A stretch of 64,000 nucleotides of DNA. It comes from Prado023 sp963706875 (GTDB taxonomy: Bacteria; Actinomycetota; Actinomycetes; S36-B12; CAIYMF01). Location of the stretch: contig CAVPNW010000020.1 in the NCBI GenBank assembly GCA_963706875.1, forward strand, positions 186,001 through 250,000. The letters run 5' to 3'. Under the pieces are notes generated by a model, which did no database searches, was not told the DNA's origin, and worked only from the letters and a program-made list of their open reading frames with translations. Below, piece by piece: positions 43,830 to 52,984 of this stretch. Positions within the stretch are counted from its first letter, which is position 1. Each line of letters opens with the position of its first letter. Position numbers and translations under genes: made by a program.

Positions 43830-44902
43830 GCATCCCCGCGCGCGATCGTGCCTGAGCCCACCACCCGGGTCCCGTCGTAGAGCACGGCGGCCTGGCCGGG
43901 CGCCACCCCCCGCAGCGGGCTGGCCAGGTCGGCCACGAAGCCCGAGTCGTCGGGCGTCACCACTGCCGGGATCTCCTCGCCGTGAGCCCGGACCTGCACC
44001 CCCAGGGGTGCCGGCCCCGCCAGTTCCGGCCCACACCATCGGGGCCTGATCGCGGCGATCCGATGCACGTCGAGCATGGCCACCGGCCCGACGGACACCC
44101 GCCGGCTGGCGATGTCCACGTCGACCACGTAGCGCCGAGCCCCGTCCGGAGCGGGATTGCCCAGTCCGACACCGCGCCGCTGGCCGACGGTGAACGCGTA
44201 GGCACCCTCGTGCGCGCCCACCACCACCCCGGTCTCGGCGTCGACGATCTCCCCGGGTGCGGCGCCCAGGCGCCCCTGCAGGAACCCTGCGGTGTCCCCG
44301 GTCGGGATGAAGCAGATGTCGTGGCTGTCCGGCTTGGCGGCCACGGCCAATCCCAGAGCCGCAGCCTCGGTGCGGACATCGGACTTCAGCGAGCCGCCCA
44401 GCGGGAACATGCAGCCGGCGAGCTGCTCGGCATCCAGGACGCCCAGGACGTAGGACTGGTCCTTGCCCGGGTCGACCGCCCGGTGCAGCTCACGCCCGCT
44501 GGGCCCGTCGACCAGCTGCGCGTAGTGCCCGGTGCAGACGGCGTCGAACCCCAACGCCCGGGCACGGTCCAGCACTGCGGCGAACTTGATCCGCTCGTTG
44601 CACCGCAGGCACGGGTTCGGCGTCCGACCGGCGGCGTACTCGGCCAGGAAGTCGTCCACGACATCGGCGGCGAACTCCTCGGACATGTCCCACACGTAGA
44701 ACGGGATGCCCAGCAGGTCGGCGGCACGCCAGGCGTCGCGGGAGTCCTCGATCGTGCAGCACCCCCGGGCCCCGGACCGGTAGGACTCCGGGTTGCGCGA
44801 CAGGGCGAGGTGCACACCGGTGACGTCGTGGCCGGTCGCCACGGCACGGGCTGCGGCCACGGCCGAGTCGACGCCGCCGGACATGGCGGCCAGGACCTTC
44901 AC
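43826..44902 (-). CDS. mnmA: tRNA-specific 2-thiouridylase MnmA
   Basis: Thiolates U34 of Lys, Glu and Gln tRNAs using sulfur relayed from a cysteine desulfurase. The 358-residue protein has the PP-loop SGGVDSA near residue 9, the catalytic Cys in NPCLRCNERIKF, the second Cys in HDICFIPTGD and VGQRRGVGLGNP in the central domain. The GTG at 44902 lies one base after the stop of the cysteine desulfurase gene, its likely sulfur donor, in the same operon. Confidence 0.97.
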   Translation of the reverse strand: MKVLAAMSGGVDSAVAAARAVATGHDVTGVHLALSRNPESYRSGARGCCTIEDSRDAWRAADLLGIPFYVWDMSEEFAADVVDDFLAEYAAGRTPNPCLRCNERIKFAAVLDRARALGFDAVCTGHYAQLVDGPSGRELHRAVDPGKDQSYVLGVLDAEQLAGCMFPLGGSLKSDVRTEAAALGLAVAAKPDSHDICFIPTGDTAGFLQGRLGAAPGEIVDAETGVVVGAHEGAYAFTVGQRRGVGLGNPAPDGARRYVVDVDIASRRVSVGPVAMLDVHRIAAIRPRWCGPELAGPAPLGVQVRAHGEEIPAVVTPDDSGFVADLASPLRGVAPGQAAVLYDGTRVVGSGTIARGDA

Positions 44903-44903
44903 C

Positions 44904-46115
44904 TCAGCCCCCGTCGCGGGCTGCGGCCGCCATCTGGGCGCTGATCCGCACCTGGCCGGCTCGCCCCGCGCGGGCAAGGGCAGCCGGCAGGGCTTCCACC
45001 AGCGCGTCGACATCGGCGGCTGTTGAGGTGTGCCCGAGGCTGAAGCGCAGCGAGGAGCGCGCCCGCACCGGGTCGATTCCCATGGCCAGCAGGACGTGGC
45101 TCGGCTCGGGCACCCCGGCGCTGCACGCGGAGCCCATCGAGACCTCGACCCCCGCCGCGTCGAGGAGCATCAGCAAGGCGTCGCTCTCGCACCCGGGGAA
45201 CGAGACGTGCGCATTGCCGGGCAGGCGGGTGTCCAGTCCGCCGACCGCACCGTTCACGATCGAGCCAGGCGCCACCTCGAGCACCCGGGCGAACAGGTCA
45301 TCGCGCAACGCCTGCGTCCGCGCCGACCGGTGCGCCATGTCGCCGACCGTGTGCTCGACAGCTGCGGCGAACCCCACCAACGCAGGCACATCGAGCGTTC
45401 CGGAGCGGACCTGGCGCTCCTGTCCCCCGCCGTGCGTCAACGGCGTGAGCTCGAGCCCGCGACGGGCGATGAGCGCGCCGACCCCCAGCGGCCCGCCCAG
45501 CTTGTGGGCCGAGATGGCCAGCGTCGCGGGGAGGGTCGGGTCCACCGGGATGGACCCGACCGCCTGGACGCCGTCCACGTGCAGCGGGACGCCGGCCTCC
45601 GAACACAGCTCGGCGAGCTCAGCGATGGGCTGGACGGTCCCGACCTCGTTGTTGGCCCACATGACCGCCACGAGCGCCGACTGGCCGGGGGACGCCGACA
45701 GCTCCCTGCTGACCTGCTCGGGGTCGACCCGGCCCTCGTCGTCGACGTCGAGCCAGACCACCTCCGCACCCTCGTGCTCGCCCAGCCAGTGGATCGGGTC
45801 GAGGACGGCGTGGTGCTCGACACGCGAGGCCAGCACGCGGCGTCGTGCCGGGTCCTCGGCGGTGCGCGACCACCAGAGTCCCTTGACGGCCAGGTTGTCG
45901 GCCTCCGTCCCCCCCGCGGTGAAGATCACCTCGCTGGGCGTCACCCCGAGCGCGCCGGCGATCGTCTCGCGGGACTCCTCCACCCGTCTGCGCGCACCGC
46001 GCCCGGCGGTGTGCAGCGACGAGGCGTTCCCCGTGGCCGACAGGGCACCGATCATGGCCTCGCGGGCGCAGTCCAGCAGCGGCGTGGTCGCCGCGTGGTC
46101 GAGGTAGGTGGCCAT
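44904..46115 (-). CDS. Cysteine desulfurase, IscS/NifS-like
   Basis: PLP enzyme releasing sulfur from cysteine as a protein persulfide, 403 residues. It starts TYLDHAATTPLLDCAREA. The PLP lysine is in AISAHKLGGPLGVGAL and the sulfur-accepting Cys is in EVSMGSACSAGVPEPSHVL. It is located directly upstream of mnmA, so it probably supplies sulfur for tRNA thiolation and perhaps Fe-S clusters. The ATG at 46115 has TACGAT nine bases upstream. Confidence 0.95.
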   Translation of the reverse strand: MATYLDHAATTPLLDCAREAMIGALSATGNASSLHTAGRGARRRVEESRETIAGALGVTPSEVIFTAGGTEADNLAVKGLWWSRTAEDPARRRVLASRVEHHAVLDPIHWLGEHEGAEVVWLDVDDEGRVDPEQVSRELSASPGQSALVAVMWANNEVGTVQPIAELAELCSEAGVPLHVDGVQAVGSIPVDPTLPATLAISAHKLGGPLGVGALIARRGLELTPLTHGGGQERQVRSGTLDVPALVGFAAAVEHTVGDMAHRSARTQALRDDLFARVLEVAPGSIVNGAVGGLDTRLPGNAHVSFPGCESDALLMLLDAAGVEVSMGSACSAGVPEPSHVLLAMGIDPVRARSSLRFSLGHTSTAADVDALVEALPAALARAGRAGQVRISAQMAAAARDGG

Positions 46116-46338
46116 GGTCTGCCAATCGTAGGCGAGCGGGGCGCAAACGGCTCCCGCGCTCGGCCGAGCGGCCAACTTGACGCGGCCCACCACGCGGGCC
46201 CCGGCGGTGTCATGCATCCGGTCCATCAAGTGAACCGAATCCATGACACAAGTGCCGGAGGGGAAAGCTCTTGCGGGAAAGCGCTCGCGGGGCCCGACCG
46301 TTCCCGGCCAGACCCCGCGGTGGAGTGTGCTGAGTCGA
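46116..46338. other. Intergenic region with imperfect hairpin
   Basis: 223 bp between etfA and the cysteine desulfurase gene. TGTCATG...ATCCGGT pairs with ACCGAAT...CATGACA (about 46209-46256), probably ending the etf transcript. Nothing else is seen. Confidence 0.4.
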
Positions 46339-47292
46339 TCAGCCCTTGCGCTTGGCGACTTCGTCGGTCAGCTGCGGGACGACCGCGAACAGGTCACCGA
46401 CGACACCGAAGTCGGCGAGCTCGAAGATCGGTGCCTCCGGGTCCTTGTTGACCACGATGACGGTCTTGGACGTCTGCATGCCGGCCCGGTGCTGGATGGC
46501 ACCGGAGATCCCGTTGGCGATGTAGAGCTGCGGGGCGACCGTCTTGCCGGTCTGGCCGACCTGGAACTGGTGGGGGTACCAGCCCGCGTCCGTGGCGGCA
46601 CGCGAGGCGCCGACCGCGGCACCCAGGGAGTCAGCCAGCGCCTCGACAACGGCGAAGCCCTCAGCCCCGCCGACGCCACGACCACCGGAGACCACGACCG
46701 CGGCCTCGGCGAGGTCGGGACGACCACCCTTGGCCTGAACGACCTTGTCGGTGATGCGCGCCGACTTGGCGGCATCCGAGAGCTCCACGGAGACGTCGAC
46801 GCGGGCGCCGGCAGCCGGGGAGACCTCGGGGGACGTGCTGTTGGGACGCACGGTGATGATCGGGGTGCCGACCGCGACCTTGGACTTGACGACGGTGGCC
46901 CCGCCGAAGACCGACTGCGTGGCGGTGGCGTCAGCGGCCACGTCCACGGCATCGGTGATGATGCCGGAGCCGGCCTTGATGGCCAGGCGGGCGGCCACCT
47001 CCTTGCCCTCGGCCGTGCTGGCCACGAGGACCGCCGCCGGGGACTTCTCAGCCACGAGCTTGGCCAGGACCTCGGCCTTGGGCGCCACCGGGTGGGCGCT
47101 GAGATCGGCGGCATCGGCGACGTAGACCGTCGCCGCGCCGTGCTCTGCCAGACCGGGGATCGCCGCGTCGGCGCCGGCGCCCACAAGCACAGCGGCGGGC
47201 TCGCCGATGCGCTTGGCCAGGGCCAGCAGCTCGTAGGTGACCTTCTTCACGTTGCCGTCGACGTGCTCGACGAGCACAAGTACTTCAGCCAT
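46339..47292 (-). CDS. etfA: Electron transfer flavoprotein subunit alpha
   Basis: The FAD-binding subunit of ETF, which takes electrons from acyl-CoA dehydrogenases and related flavoenzymes. The 317-residue protein shows VVSGGRGVGGAEGF, the FAD-binding YIANGISGAIQHRAGM and VVNKDPEAPIFELADFG. It begins 11 bases after the etfB stop. ETF would collect electrons from oxidation of branched-chain acyl-CoAs made by the dehydrogenase complex at 50.9-54.5 kb, as an inference. Confidence 0.97.
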   Translation of the reverse strand: MAEVLVLVEHVDGNVKKVTYELLALAKRIGEPAAVLVGAGADAAIPGLAEHGAATVYVADAADLSAHPVAPKAEVLAKLVAEKSPAAVLVASTAEGKEVAARLAIKAGSGIITDAVDVAADATATQSVFGGATVVKSKVAVGTPIITVRPNSTSPEVSPAAGARVDVSVELSDAAKSARITDKVVQAKGGRPDLAEAAVVVSGGRGVGGAEGFAVVEALADSLGAAVGASRAATDAGWYPHQFQVGQTGKTVAPQLYIANGISGAIQHRAGMQTSKTVIVVNKDPEAPIFELADFGVVGDLFAVVPQLTDEVAKRKG

Positions 47293-47303
47293 TGCTGGGC
47301 TCC

Positions 47304-48083
47304 TCAGATGAACTTCTGCGCGGACAGGAAATCGGCGATGGCCACGCCACCGGTGCCTTCATCGGTGACGATCGTGCCCTTGGCCTTCGGCGGACGGGCG
47401 GCGGCCTCCTCGACGACCGACCACGCTGCGGCCAGTCCCACCTCGCTGGGGGCAATGCCCAGGCCGGCCAGGTCGAGGGTCTCGACCGGCTTCTTCTTGG
47501 CGGCCATGATGCCCTTGAAGGACGGGTAGCGGGGCTCGTTGATCTTCTCGACGACGCTGACCACGGCGGGCATGGACGCCTCGACGACGTCGTAGCCGTA
47601 CTCGGTCACGCGGTTCGTGGTGACGGTGGTGCCCTCCACCGCGACGGAGTTGCAGAAGGTGAGCTGCGGCAGGCCCAGTCGCTCGGCGACCATCGCCGGC
47701 ACCACGGACATCCGGGCGTCGGTCGACTCGCATCCGAGGATCACCAGGTCGGCTCCGCGACCCTCAACGGCCTTGGCCAGTGCCAGGGACGTCGCCACGG
47801 CATCTGAGCCGTGCAGGCCGTCGTCGACGATGTGCACGCCGGAGTCCGCACCCATCGACAGCGCCTTGCGGATGGTGTCGGTGGCCTGGGCAGGACCCAT
47901 GGACAGCACGATCACCTCGCCGCCGTGCGCCTCGATCAGCCGCAGGGCCTCCTCGATCGCGTACTCGTCGATCTCATTCATCACGGCGTCCACCGAGCCG
48001 CGGTCCAACGTGTTGTCGGCGGGGCTGAGCGACTTCTCCGCCCAACTGTCCGGGACCTGCTTCACACAGACAACGATCTTCAT
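47304..48083 (-). CDS. etfB: Electron transfer flavoprotein subunit beta
   Basis: The AMP-binding subunit of ETF, 259 residues, beginning MKIVVCVKQVPDSW, with NEIDEYAIEEALRL and the adenine-binding LILGCESTDARMSVVP. The ATG at 48083 matches the conserved N-terminus, and the longer frame upstream is not real. A palindromic TetR-type operator lies about 100 bp upstream. Confidence 0.97.
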   Translation of the reverse strand: MKIVVCVKQVPDSWAEKSLSPADNTLDRGSVDAVMNEIDEYAIEEALRLIEAHGGEVIVLSMGPAQATDTIRKALSMGADSGVHIVDDGLHGSDAVATSLALAKAVEGRGADLVILGCESTDARMSVVPAMVAERLGLPQLTFCNSVAVEGTTVTTNRVTEYGYDVVEASMPAVVSVVEKINEPRYPSFKGIMAAKKKPVETLDLAGLGIAPSEVGLAAAWSVVEEAAARPPKAKGTIVTDEGTGGVAIADFLSAQKFI

Positions 48084-48185
48084 GGTCGCGTCGTCGACCT
48101 TCCTCATCGCCCGGAGCACCCGAGAGGTGCGCCGGTGGCCAGTTCGTTCGATCCGCTGGGCGAATCCGCCGCCCGCAGGCACATA

Positions 48186-48199
48186 TTACCCGCGGGTAA
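48186..48199. promoter_or_regulatory. Perfect 14-bp palindrome, TetR-type operator
   Basis: TTACCCGCGGGTAA is fully self-complementary and sits between the divergent etfB and glycosyltransferase genes. Sequences of the form TTACC-n-GGTAA are common TetR-family operators in actinobacteria, often controlling fatty acid or acyl-CoA metabolism. Confidence 0.6.
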
Positions 48200-48316
48200 C
48201 AAGTGCTGCTGATCGGGTCAATCCTAGGTGCGAGCCGCGCGGGCATGTGCAGCCCCCCGGCCCGCATGTGCGGGCCGAAGGTCCCGGGCGCCGCGAGGGC
48301 GTACGCTTCGTGCGCT

Positions 48317-49606
48317 ATGCGCATCCTTCACCTGACCTGGGAGTACCCGCCCGTGATGTACGGGGGGCTCGGTCGCCATGTCCACGCCCTGGCCAACGCG
48401 CAGGCGGCCAACGGCCACGACGTGGTGGTCATCACGCAGGCACCGAACTCCGCCGCCCCTGCCCGGGTTCCGTGGGGCTCGACAGGCCCGGTCCGGGTCC
48501 TTCGCGCCACCATCGACCCCTCGACGCATGACCCCCGCGACCTCCTGGCCCACGTCGCGGAGATGGAGTGCGAGTTCACCGGCCACGGCAACGCGCTGCT
48601 GGGCGACTGGCAGCCGGACGTGATCCACGCCCACGACTGGATGGTCGCGCATGCTGCGGTCGCCCTGCGCCGGCGCTGCGGTGCACCGCTCACGGCCACG
48701 ATCCACGCAACGGAGGCGGGCCGGAACCGAGGATGGGTCCACACCGACCTGTCCACCTCGATCCACGCCATCGAGTGGTGGCTGGCCAACACCTCGGACG
48801 CGGTCATCACCTGCTCGCGCACCATGCGCGACGAGGTGCGCACGCTGTTCGGCGTCGATTCGGCGCACGTGGTGCCCAACGGGATCGAGCCGGGGGACTG
48901 GCAGCGCCCGGAGTTCGCGACCGCTCGGATCAGCGCCGAGAACGCCGACGCCCACCCGCTGATCGCCTACACGGGCAGGGTCGAGTGGGAGAAGGGCGTC
49001 CAGACGCTGCTCTCGGCGATGCCGGCCCTGCGCAGCGCGCACCCGGGCATCCGCCTGCTGGTCGCCGGTCGCGGCAGCTACCTGGACGACGCGCAGCGTC
49101 AGGCCGCGCATCTGGGCCTGGACGGCTCCGTGCGGTTCCTCGGCTGGGTCAGCGAGGAGGACCTGCGCGCGATCGTCGCGGCCGCAGACCTCGCGGTCGC
49201 TCCCAGCCTGTACGAGCCGTTCGGGCTGATCGCCCTGGAGGCCGCGGCCATCGGGACGCCGCTGGTGGTCTCGCGCTCGGGCGGGCTGGCGGAGTTCGCC
49301 CACGACGACCAGCGGGCGCTGACCTTCACCCCGGGCGATTCCGACAGCCTCGTCGATGCCGTCACCAGGGCGCTGGCCGACCCGCGGGCCACCCATGAGC
49401 GGGCCGAGCGTGCGCGGGAGGCAGTCCTCGCCGACTACGACTGGCGCGATCTCGCGAAGCTGACCACCGAGGTCTACGCCGAGGCGCGCGCCAACCGGGG
49501 CACCGGTCCCGACGACCCGCGGCACCTGCAGGCCGACGCCCGGGGCGCACTGGTCCCACCGGCGTTCGCGGCCCCTCCCGGCAGGCTGCTGGACGTCCCG
49601 CAGTGA
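48317..49606 (+). CDS. GT4 family glycosyltransferase (glycogen synthase-like)
   Basis: A 429-residue GT-B retaining glycosyltransferase. It starts MRILHLTWEYPPVMYGGLGR, the donor-loop pattern of glucan synthases. VIHAHDWMVAHAA and the C-terminal SLYEPFGLIALEAAAIG are the E-x7-E nucleotide-sugar motif region. Position next to etfAB matches what I recall of the mycobacterial alpha-1,4-glucosyltransferase of glycogen and methylglucose polysaccharide synthesis, a plausible function here. The neighbouring methyltransferase and glucanase genes of mycobacteria are absent. TACGCT lies nine bases before the ATG. The stop overlaps the CPBP gene (GTGA). Confidence 0.9.
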   Translation: MRILHLTWEYPPVMYGGLGRHVHALANAQAANGHDVVVITQAPNSAAPARVPWGSTGPVRVLRATIDPSTHDPRDLLAHVAEMECEFTGHGNALLGDWQPDVIHAHDWMVAHAAVALRRRCGAPLTATIHATEAGRNRGWVHTDLSTSIHAIEWWLANTSDAVITCSRTMRDEVRTLFGVDSAHVVPNGIEPGDWQRPEFATARISAENADAHPLIAYTGRVEWEKGVQTLLSAMPALRSAHPGIRLLVAGRGSYLDDAQRQAAHLGLDGSVRFLGWVSEEDLRAIVAAADLAVAPSLYEPFGLIALEAAAIGTPLVVSRSGGLAEFAHDDQRALTFTPGDSDSLVDAVTRALADPRATHERAERAREAVLADYDWRDLAKLTTEVYAEARANRGTGPDDPRHLQADARGALVPPAFAAPPGRLLDVPQ

Positions 49607-50400
49607 CCCCTGGCGTCGGCCTTCGGGGGCAGCGCCCACCGGGTCTGACCCGGGGCATGATCGTGGCCGAGATCCTCATCGTGCTGGCCCTGTCCCTGGG
49701 TCGATCCGGCATCTACTCCATCGTCAGCTTCCTGGCCGACCTCACCAGTGGCATCCCGCTGGCAGGGCAGACCGCGGTCCTCAACGACACGTTGGCACCG
49801 GGCCGCCCGCTGCTCGACCTGGTCCGCCAGGTGCTGCGGATCTGCTTCGCGCTGGCCCCGGTCGCCCTGGTCTGGTACCTGCTGGTGCGCTCCGGGGAAG
49901 GGGTGCGCGCGATCGGCCTGGACCTCACGCAGCCGGGCCGGGACCTCCTGCGCGGCGCGGTGCTGGCCGCGGTCGTCGGTGGCATCGGGCTGGTCGGCTA
50001 CCTGGTTGCCTACCAGTCGGGGGTCAACCTGGCGGTCGTCGCGCAGGCGCTGCCCGACGAGTGGTGGCGCTGGCCGGTGCTCATCGGCGCCGCTCTGCAG
50101 AACGCCATCGTCGAGGAGGTCATCGTCATCGGGTTCGTGATGCGCCGCCTCACACAGCTCGGCTGGGCGCCGTGGGCCACCATCTCCACGAGCGCAGTGG
50201 TGCGCGGCGGCTACCACCTCTACCAGGGCATCGGCGGCCTGCTGGGCAACATGGCGATGGGGGTGTTCTTCGGCTGGCTGTTCGTGCGCTGGGGTCGGGT
50301 GCTGCCGCTGATCGTCGCCCACGCGCTGATCGACATCGTGGCCTTCGTCGGGTATGCCGTGCTCGAGGGACGTGTCACCTGGCTGCCATCAGCCGGCTGA
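49603..50400 (+). CDS. CPBP family intramembrane glutamic endopeptidase
   Basis: A 265-residue membrane protein with about seven hydrophobic segments. The Abi/CAAX protease motifs are the paired glutamates in NAIVEEVIVIGFVMRR, the His in GGYHLYQGIGG and the His in VAHALIDIVAF. Such proteins cleave substrates inside the membrane; the target is unknown. It is coupled to the glycosyltransferase gene by a GTGA overlap. The last codons and stop form the first unit of a 32-bp tandem repeat. Confidence 0.92.
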   Translation: MTPGVGLRGQRPPGLTRGMIVAEILIVLALSLGRSGIYSIVSFLADLTSGIPLAGQTAVLNDTLAPGRPLLDLVRQVLRICFALAPVALVWYLLVRSGEGVRAIGLDLTQPGRDLLRGAVLAAVVGGIGLVGYLVAYQSGVNLAVVAQALPDEWWRWPVLIGAALQNAIVEEVIVIGFVMRRLTQLGWAPWATISTSAVVRGGYHLYQGIGGLLGNMAMGVFFGWLFVRWGRVLPLIVAHALIDIVAFVGYAVLEGRVTWLPSAG

Positions 50401-50468
50401 GTCCTGTCACCTGGCTGCCATCAGTCGCCTGAGCCTTGTGGACTGGCTGCCGTCGGCCGGCTGAGCCA
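50373..50468 (+). repeat. Three 32-bp tandem units on the CPBP gene stop codon
   Basis: Units start at 50373, 50405 and 50437, with the core TGGCTGCCATCAGCCGGCTGAG. The first unit encodes the protein's last residues and its TGA, and the two others repeat this, including the TGA, in the non-coding gap. Confidence 0.88.
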
Positions 50469-50478
50469 GACTGCGCTC

Positions 50479-50772
50479 ATGTCCGAGCAGCCGAACGACC
50501 CGCAGCAGGTCCATGTCTCCCTCGAGATGCCCGATGCCCACAAGGGCGGCGTGTGGGCCAACTTCGCCCGGGTCTCGCACAGCCCGTACGAGTTCACGCT
50601 GGACTTCGCCCGGATCGACTTCGCGACGGCACCGGACATGCAGGGCGTGGTCGTGGCCCGGGTGAACCTGTCCCCGTTGATGGTCACCCAACTGATCGAG
50701 GCCCTGGAGACCAACTGGGCGACCTACGCGCAGAAGGCGATGCCCCGCGAGGTCGACGGCCCCGCGTCGTAG
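50479..50772 (+). CDS. DUF3467 family protein
   Basis: A 97-residue protein fitting DUF3467: VWANFARVSHSPYEFTLDFA, followed by VVVARVNLSPLMVTQLIEAL. Its function is unknown. The ATG at 50479 gives a full-length member. It has no membrane segment. It stands alone between the CPBP gene and the 2-oxoacid dehydrogenase operon. Confidence 0.85.
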   Translation: MSEQPNDPQQVHVSLEMPDAHKGGVWANFARVSHSPYEFTLDFARIDFATAPDMQGVVVARVNLSPLMVTQLIEALETNWATYAQKAMPREVDGPAS

Positions 50773-50907
50773 CCGCGGCGCTTCCCGGTCCCCGGGGCCC
50801 GGCCTTCCACCGGGCCACACCGGCGCTGCGCCTGCGATGCTTCGGCTGGGGGCGCACTGCGGACCGCACATGGCGCAGGCGACGCCCCGGGAGGAGGCCA
50901 GCGCAGC

Positions 50908-51996
50908 ATGTCCATCGACGGCGGGCCCGAGCTCGTCCAGCTGCTCACCCCTGAGGGAGTCCTGGTCGAGCATCCCGACTATGCGCTGTCGCTGACCGAC
51001 TCCGCCTGGCGTCACCGGTACGCGGACCTCGTGATGGTCCGACGCCTCGATGCGGAGGCGACCGCCCTGCAGCGCCACGGTGAGCTCGGGCTGTGGGCGC
51101 CCTGCCAGGGCCAGGAGGCCGCACAGGTGGGTGCGGCCCGGGCGACGAGGCCCACCGACCGGATCTTCCCGACCTACCGCGAGCATGGGATGGCCTATGT
51201 GCGCGGCGTGGACCCGGTGACGCTCCTGGGGCTGTTCCGCGGCACGACCCTGGGCGGCTGGGACCCCGCCGACCACGGGTTCAGCCTGTACACGATCGTC
51301 ATCGGCGACCAGACCCTGCACGCCGTCGGCTACGCCATGGGCATCCAGCGCGACGCGACCGACGACGCCGTCGTGGTCTGCTTCGGCGACGGGGCGTCGT
51401 CCCAGGGGGATGTGGCCGAGGCGTTCGTCTACGCGGCGGTGAACGACGCGCCGGTGGTGTTCTTCTGCCAGAACAACCAGTGGGCGATCTCCGAGCCGCT
51501 GGAGCGCCAGACCCGGATCCCCCTGTTCAAGCGGGCCGCCGGATATGGGTTCCCGGGCGTCCGCGTGGACGGCAACGACGTGCTCGCGGTCGAGGCCGTG
51601 GTCAGCGCAGCCCTGGATCGGGCACGCAGGGGTGGCGGTCCCACGTTGGTCGAGGCGTTCACCTATCGGATGGGCGCGCACACCACCTCCGATGACCCCA
51701 CCCGCTACCGGACGACCGCCGAGGGCGAGGCGTGGAAGCTCAAGGACCCGATCGAGCGGGTGCGGGCGCACATCTCCCGCTCGGGGATCGCCGACGCGGC
51801 GTTCCTCGCCGAGGTCGACGCCGGTGCCGATGCGCTCGGGGAGCACATGCGCGCAGCCTGCCGGGCGATGCCCGACCCACTTCCCCTGTCGATGTTCGAC
51901 CACCTGTACGCCACCGAGCACCCGGTGGTGGACCGCGACCGGGCCTGGCTCTCGGCCTACCTCGCCGACTTCGCCGACTCCGGACGGGGGCACTGA
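50908..51996 (+). CDS. bkdA: 2-oxoacid dehydrogenase E1 alpha subunit, branched-chain type
   Basis: The TPP-binding alpha subunit of the E1 component, 362 residues. It shows PCQGQEAAQVGAARA, FPTYREHGMAYVRG, the TPP-Mg motif CFGDGASSQGDVAEAF...NNQWAISEP and the phosphorylation-loop-like YRMGAHTTSDDPTRYR. Similarity favours branched-chain 2-oxoacids (or broad pyruvate/branched-chain use), decarboxylating keto acids of Val, Leu and Ile. The ribosome binding site GGGAGGAGG lies upstream. E1 beta follows after one base. Confidence 0.92.
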   Translation: MSIDGGPELVQLLTPEGVLVEHPDYALSLTDSAWRHRYADLVMVRRLDAEATALQRHGELGLWAPCQGQEAAQVGAARATRPTDRIFPTYREHGMAYVRGVDPVTLLGLFRGTTLGGWDPADHGFSLYTIVIGDQTLHAVGYAMGIQRDATDDAVVVCFGDGASSQGDVAEAFVYAAVNDAPVVFFCQNNQWAISEPLERQTRIPLFKRAAGYGFPGVRVDGNDVLAVEAVVSAALDRARRGGGPTLVEAFTYRMGAHTTSDDPTRYRTTAEGEAWKLKDPIERVRAHISRSGIADAAFLAEVDAGADALGEHMRAACRAMPDPLPLSMFDHLYATEHPVVDRDRAWLSAYLADFADSGRGH

Positions 51997-51997
51997 C

Positions 51998-52975
51998 ATG
52001 GCCGTGCTCACGATGGCCAAGGCCCTCAACGCCGGGCTCGACGCGGCGATGCGCGACGACCCGAAGGTCCTGCTCATGGGCGAGGACATCGGCCGCCTCG
52101 GTGGGGTGTTCCGCATCACCGACGGCCTGCAGGCGCGGTACGGCGAGGACCGGGTCATCGACACCCCGCTGGCCGAGAGCGGCATCATCGGCACGGCCGT
52201 CGGCCTGGCGATGCGTGGGTACGCCCCAGTCGCCGAGATCCAGTTCGACGGCTTCATCTTCCCCGCCTTCGACCAGATCACCACCCAGGTCGCCCGGCTG
52301 CACCTGCGATCCTCCGGCACGCTGTCGATGCGGATCGTGATCCGCGTTCCCAACGGCGGCGGGATCGGTGCGGTTGAGCATCATTCCGAGTCCCCCGAGG
52401 CCTACTTCGCCCACTCCCCCGGCCTGCGGATCGTGACCCCCAGCACGCCGGCGGATGCGTTCATGATGATCCGGCAGGCGATCGCCCACCCCGACCCCGT
52501 GCTGTTCTTCGAGCCGAAACGCCGGTACTGGGACAAGGGCGAGGTCGACGTGGACGCGCCCCTGGCGCCCCTGCCCGAGCTGTTCCAGGCGCGGGTCGTC
52601 AAGCGGGGCCACGATGCGACCCTGCTGTGCTGGGGGCCGATGGTGCGCACGTGCCTGGACGCCGCCCAGGCCGACACCGACCGCGACCTGGAGGTCATCG
52701 ACGCGCGCAGCCTGGCGCCACTGGACATGCCGACGATCATCGAGTCGGTGGGCCGCACGGGTCGGCTGATCGTGGTGCACGAGGCGCCCGTGGTGGGTGG
52801 CGTCGGTGCGGAGGTCGCCGCGGAGGTCACGCAGGAGTGCTTCTACCAGCTCGAGGCCCCGGTGCTGCGGGTCGGCGGGTTCCACGCGCCCTATCCGCCC
52901 TCGCGGATCGAGGAGATCTACCTGCCCGACCTGGACCGCGTCCTTGAGGCCGTCGACCGGTCCATGGCCTACTGA
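51998..52975 (+). CDS. bkdB: 2-oxoacid dehydrogenase E1 beta subunit, branched-chain type
   Basis: A 325-residue transketolase-fold subunit starting AVLTMAKALNAGLDAAMRDD, with VLLMGEDIGRLGGVFR, DTPLAESGIIGTAVGLAMRG and GGGIGAVEHHSESPEAYFAH. It pairs with BkdA to form E1. The ATG at 51998 is set by the conserved N-terminus; the long frame entering from upstream is antisense-phase noise. bkdC follows after nine bases that include GAGGAG. Confidence 0.95.
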   Translation: MAVLTMAKALNAGLDAAMRDDPKVLLMGEDIGRLGGVFRITDGLQARYGEDRVIDTPLAESGIIGTAVGLAMRGYAPVAEIQFDGFIFPAFDQITTQVARLHLRSSGTLSMRIVIRVPNGGGIGAVEHHSESPEAYFAHSPGLRIVTPSTPADAFMMIRQAIAHPDPVLFFEPKRRYWDKGEVDVDAPLAPLPELFQARVVKRGHDATLLCWGPMVRTCLDAAQADTDRDLEVIDARSLAPLDMPTIIESVGRTGRLIVVHEAPVVGGVGAEVAAEVTQECFYQLEAPVLRVGGFHAPYPPSRIEEIYLPDLDRVLEAVDRSMAY

Positions 52976-52984
52976 GGAGGAGCC

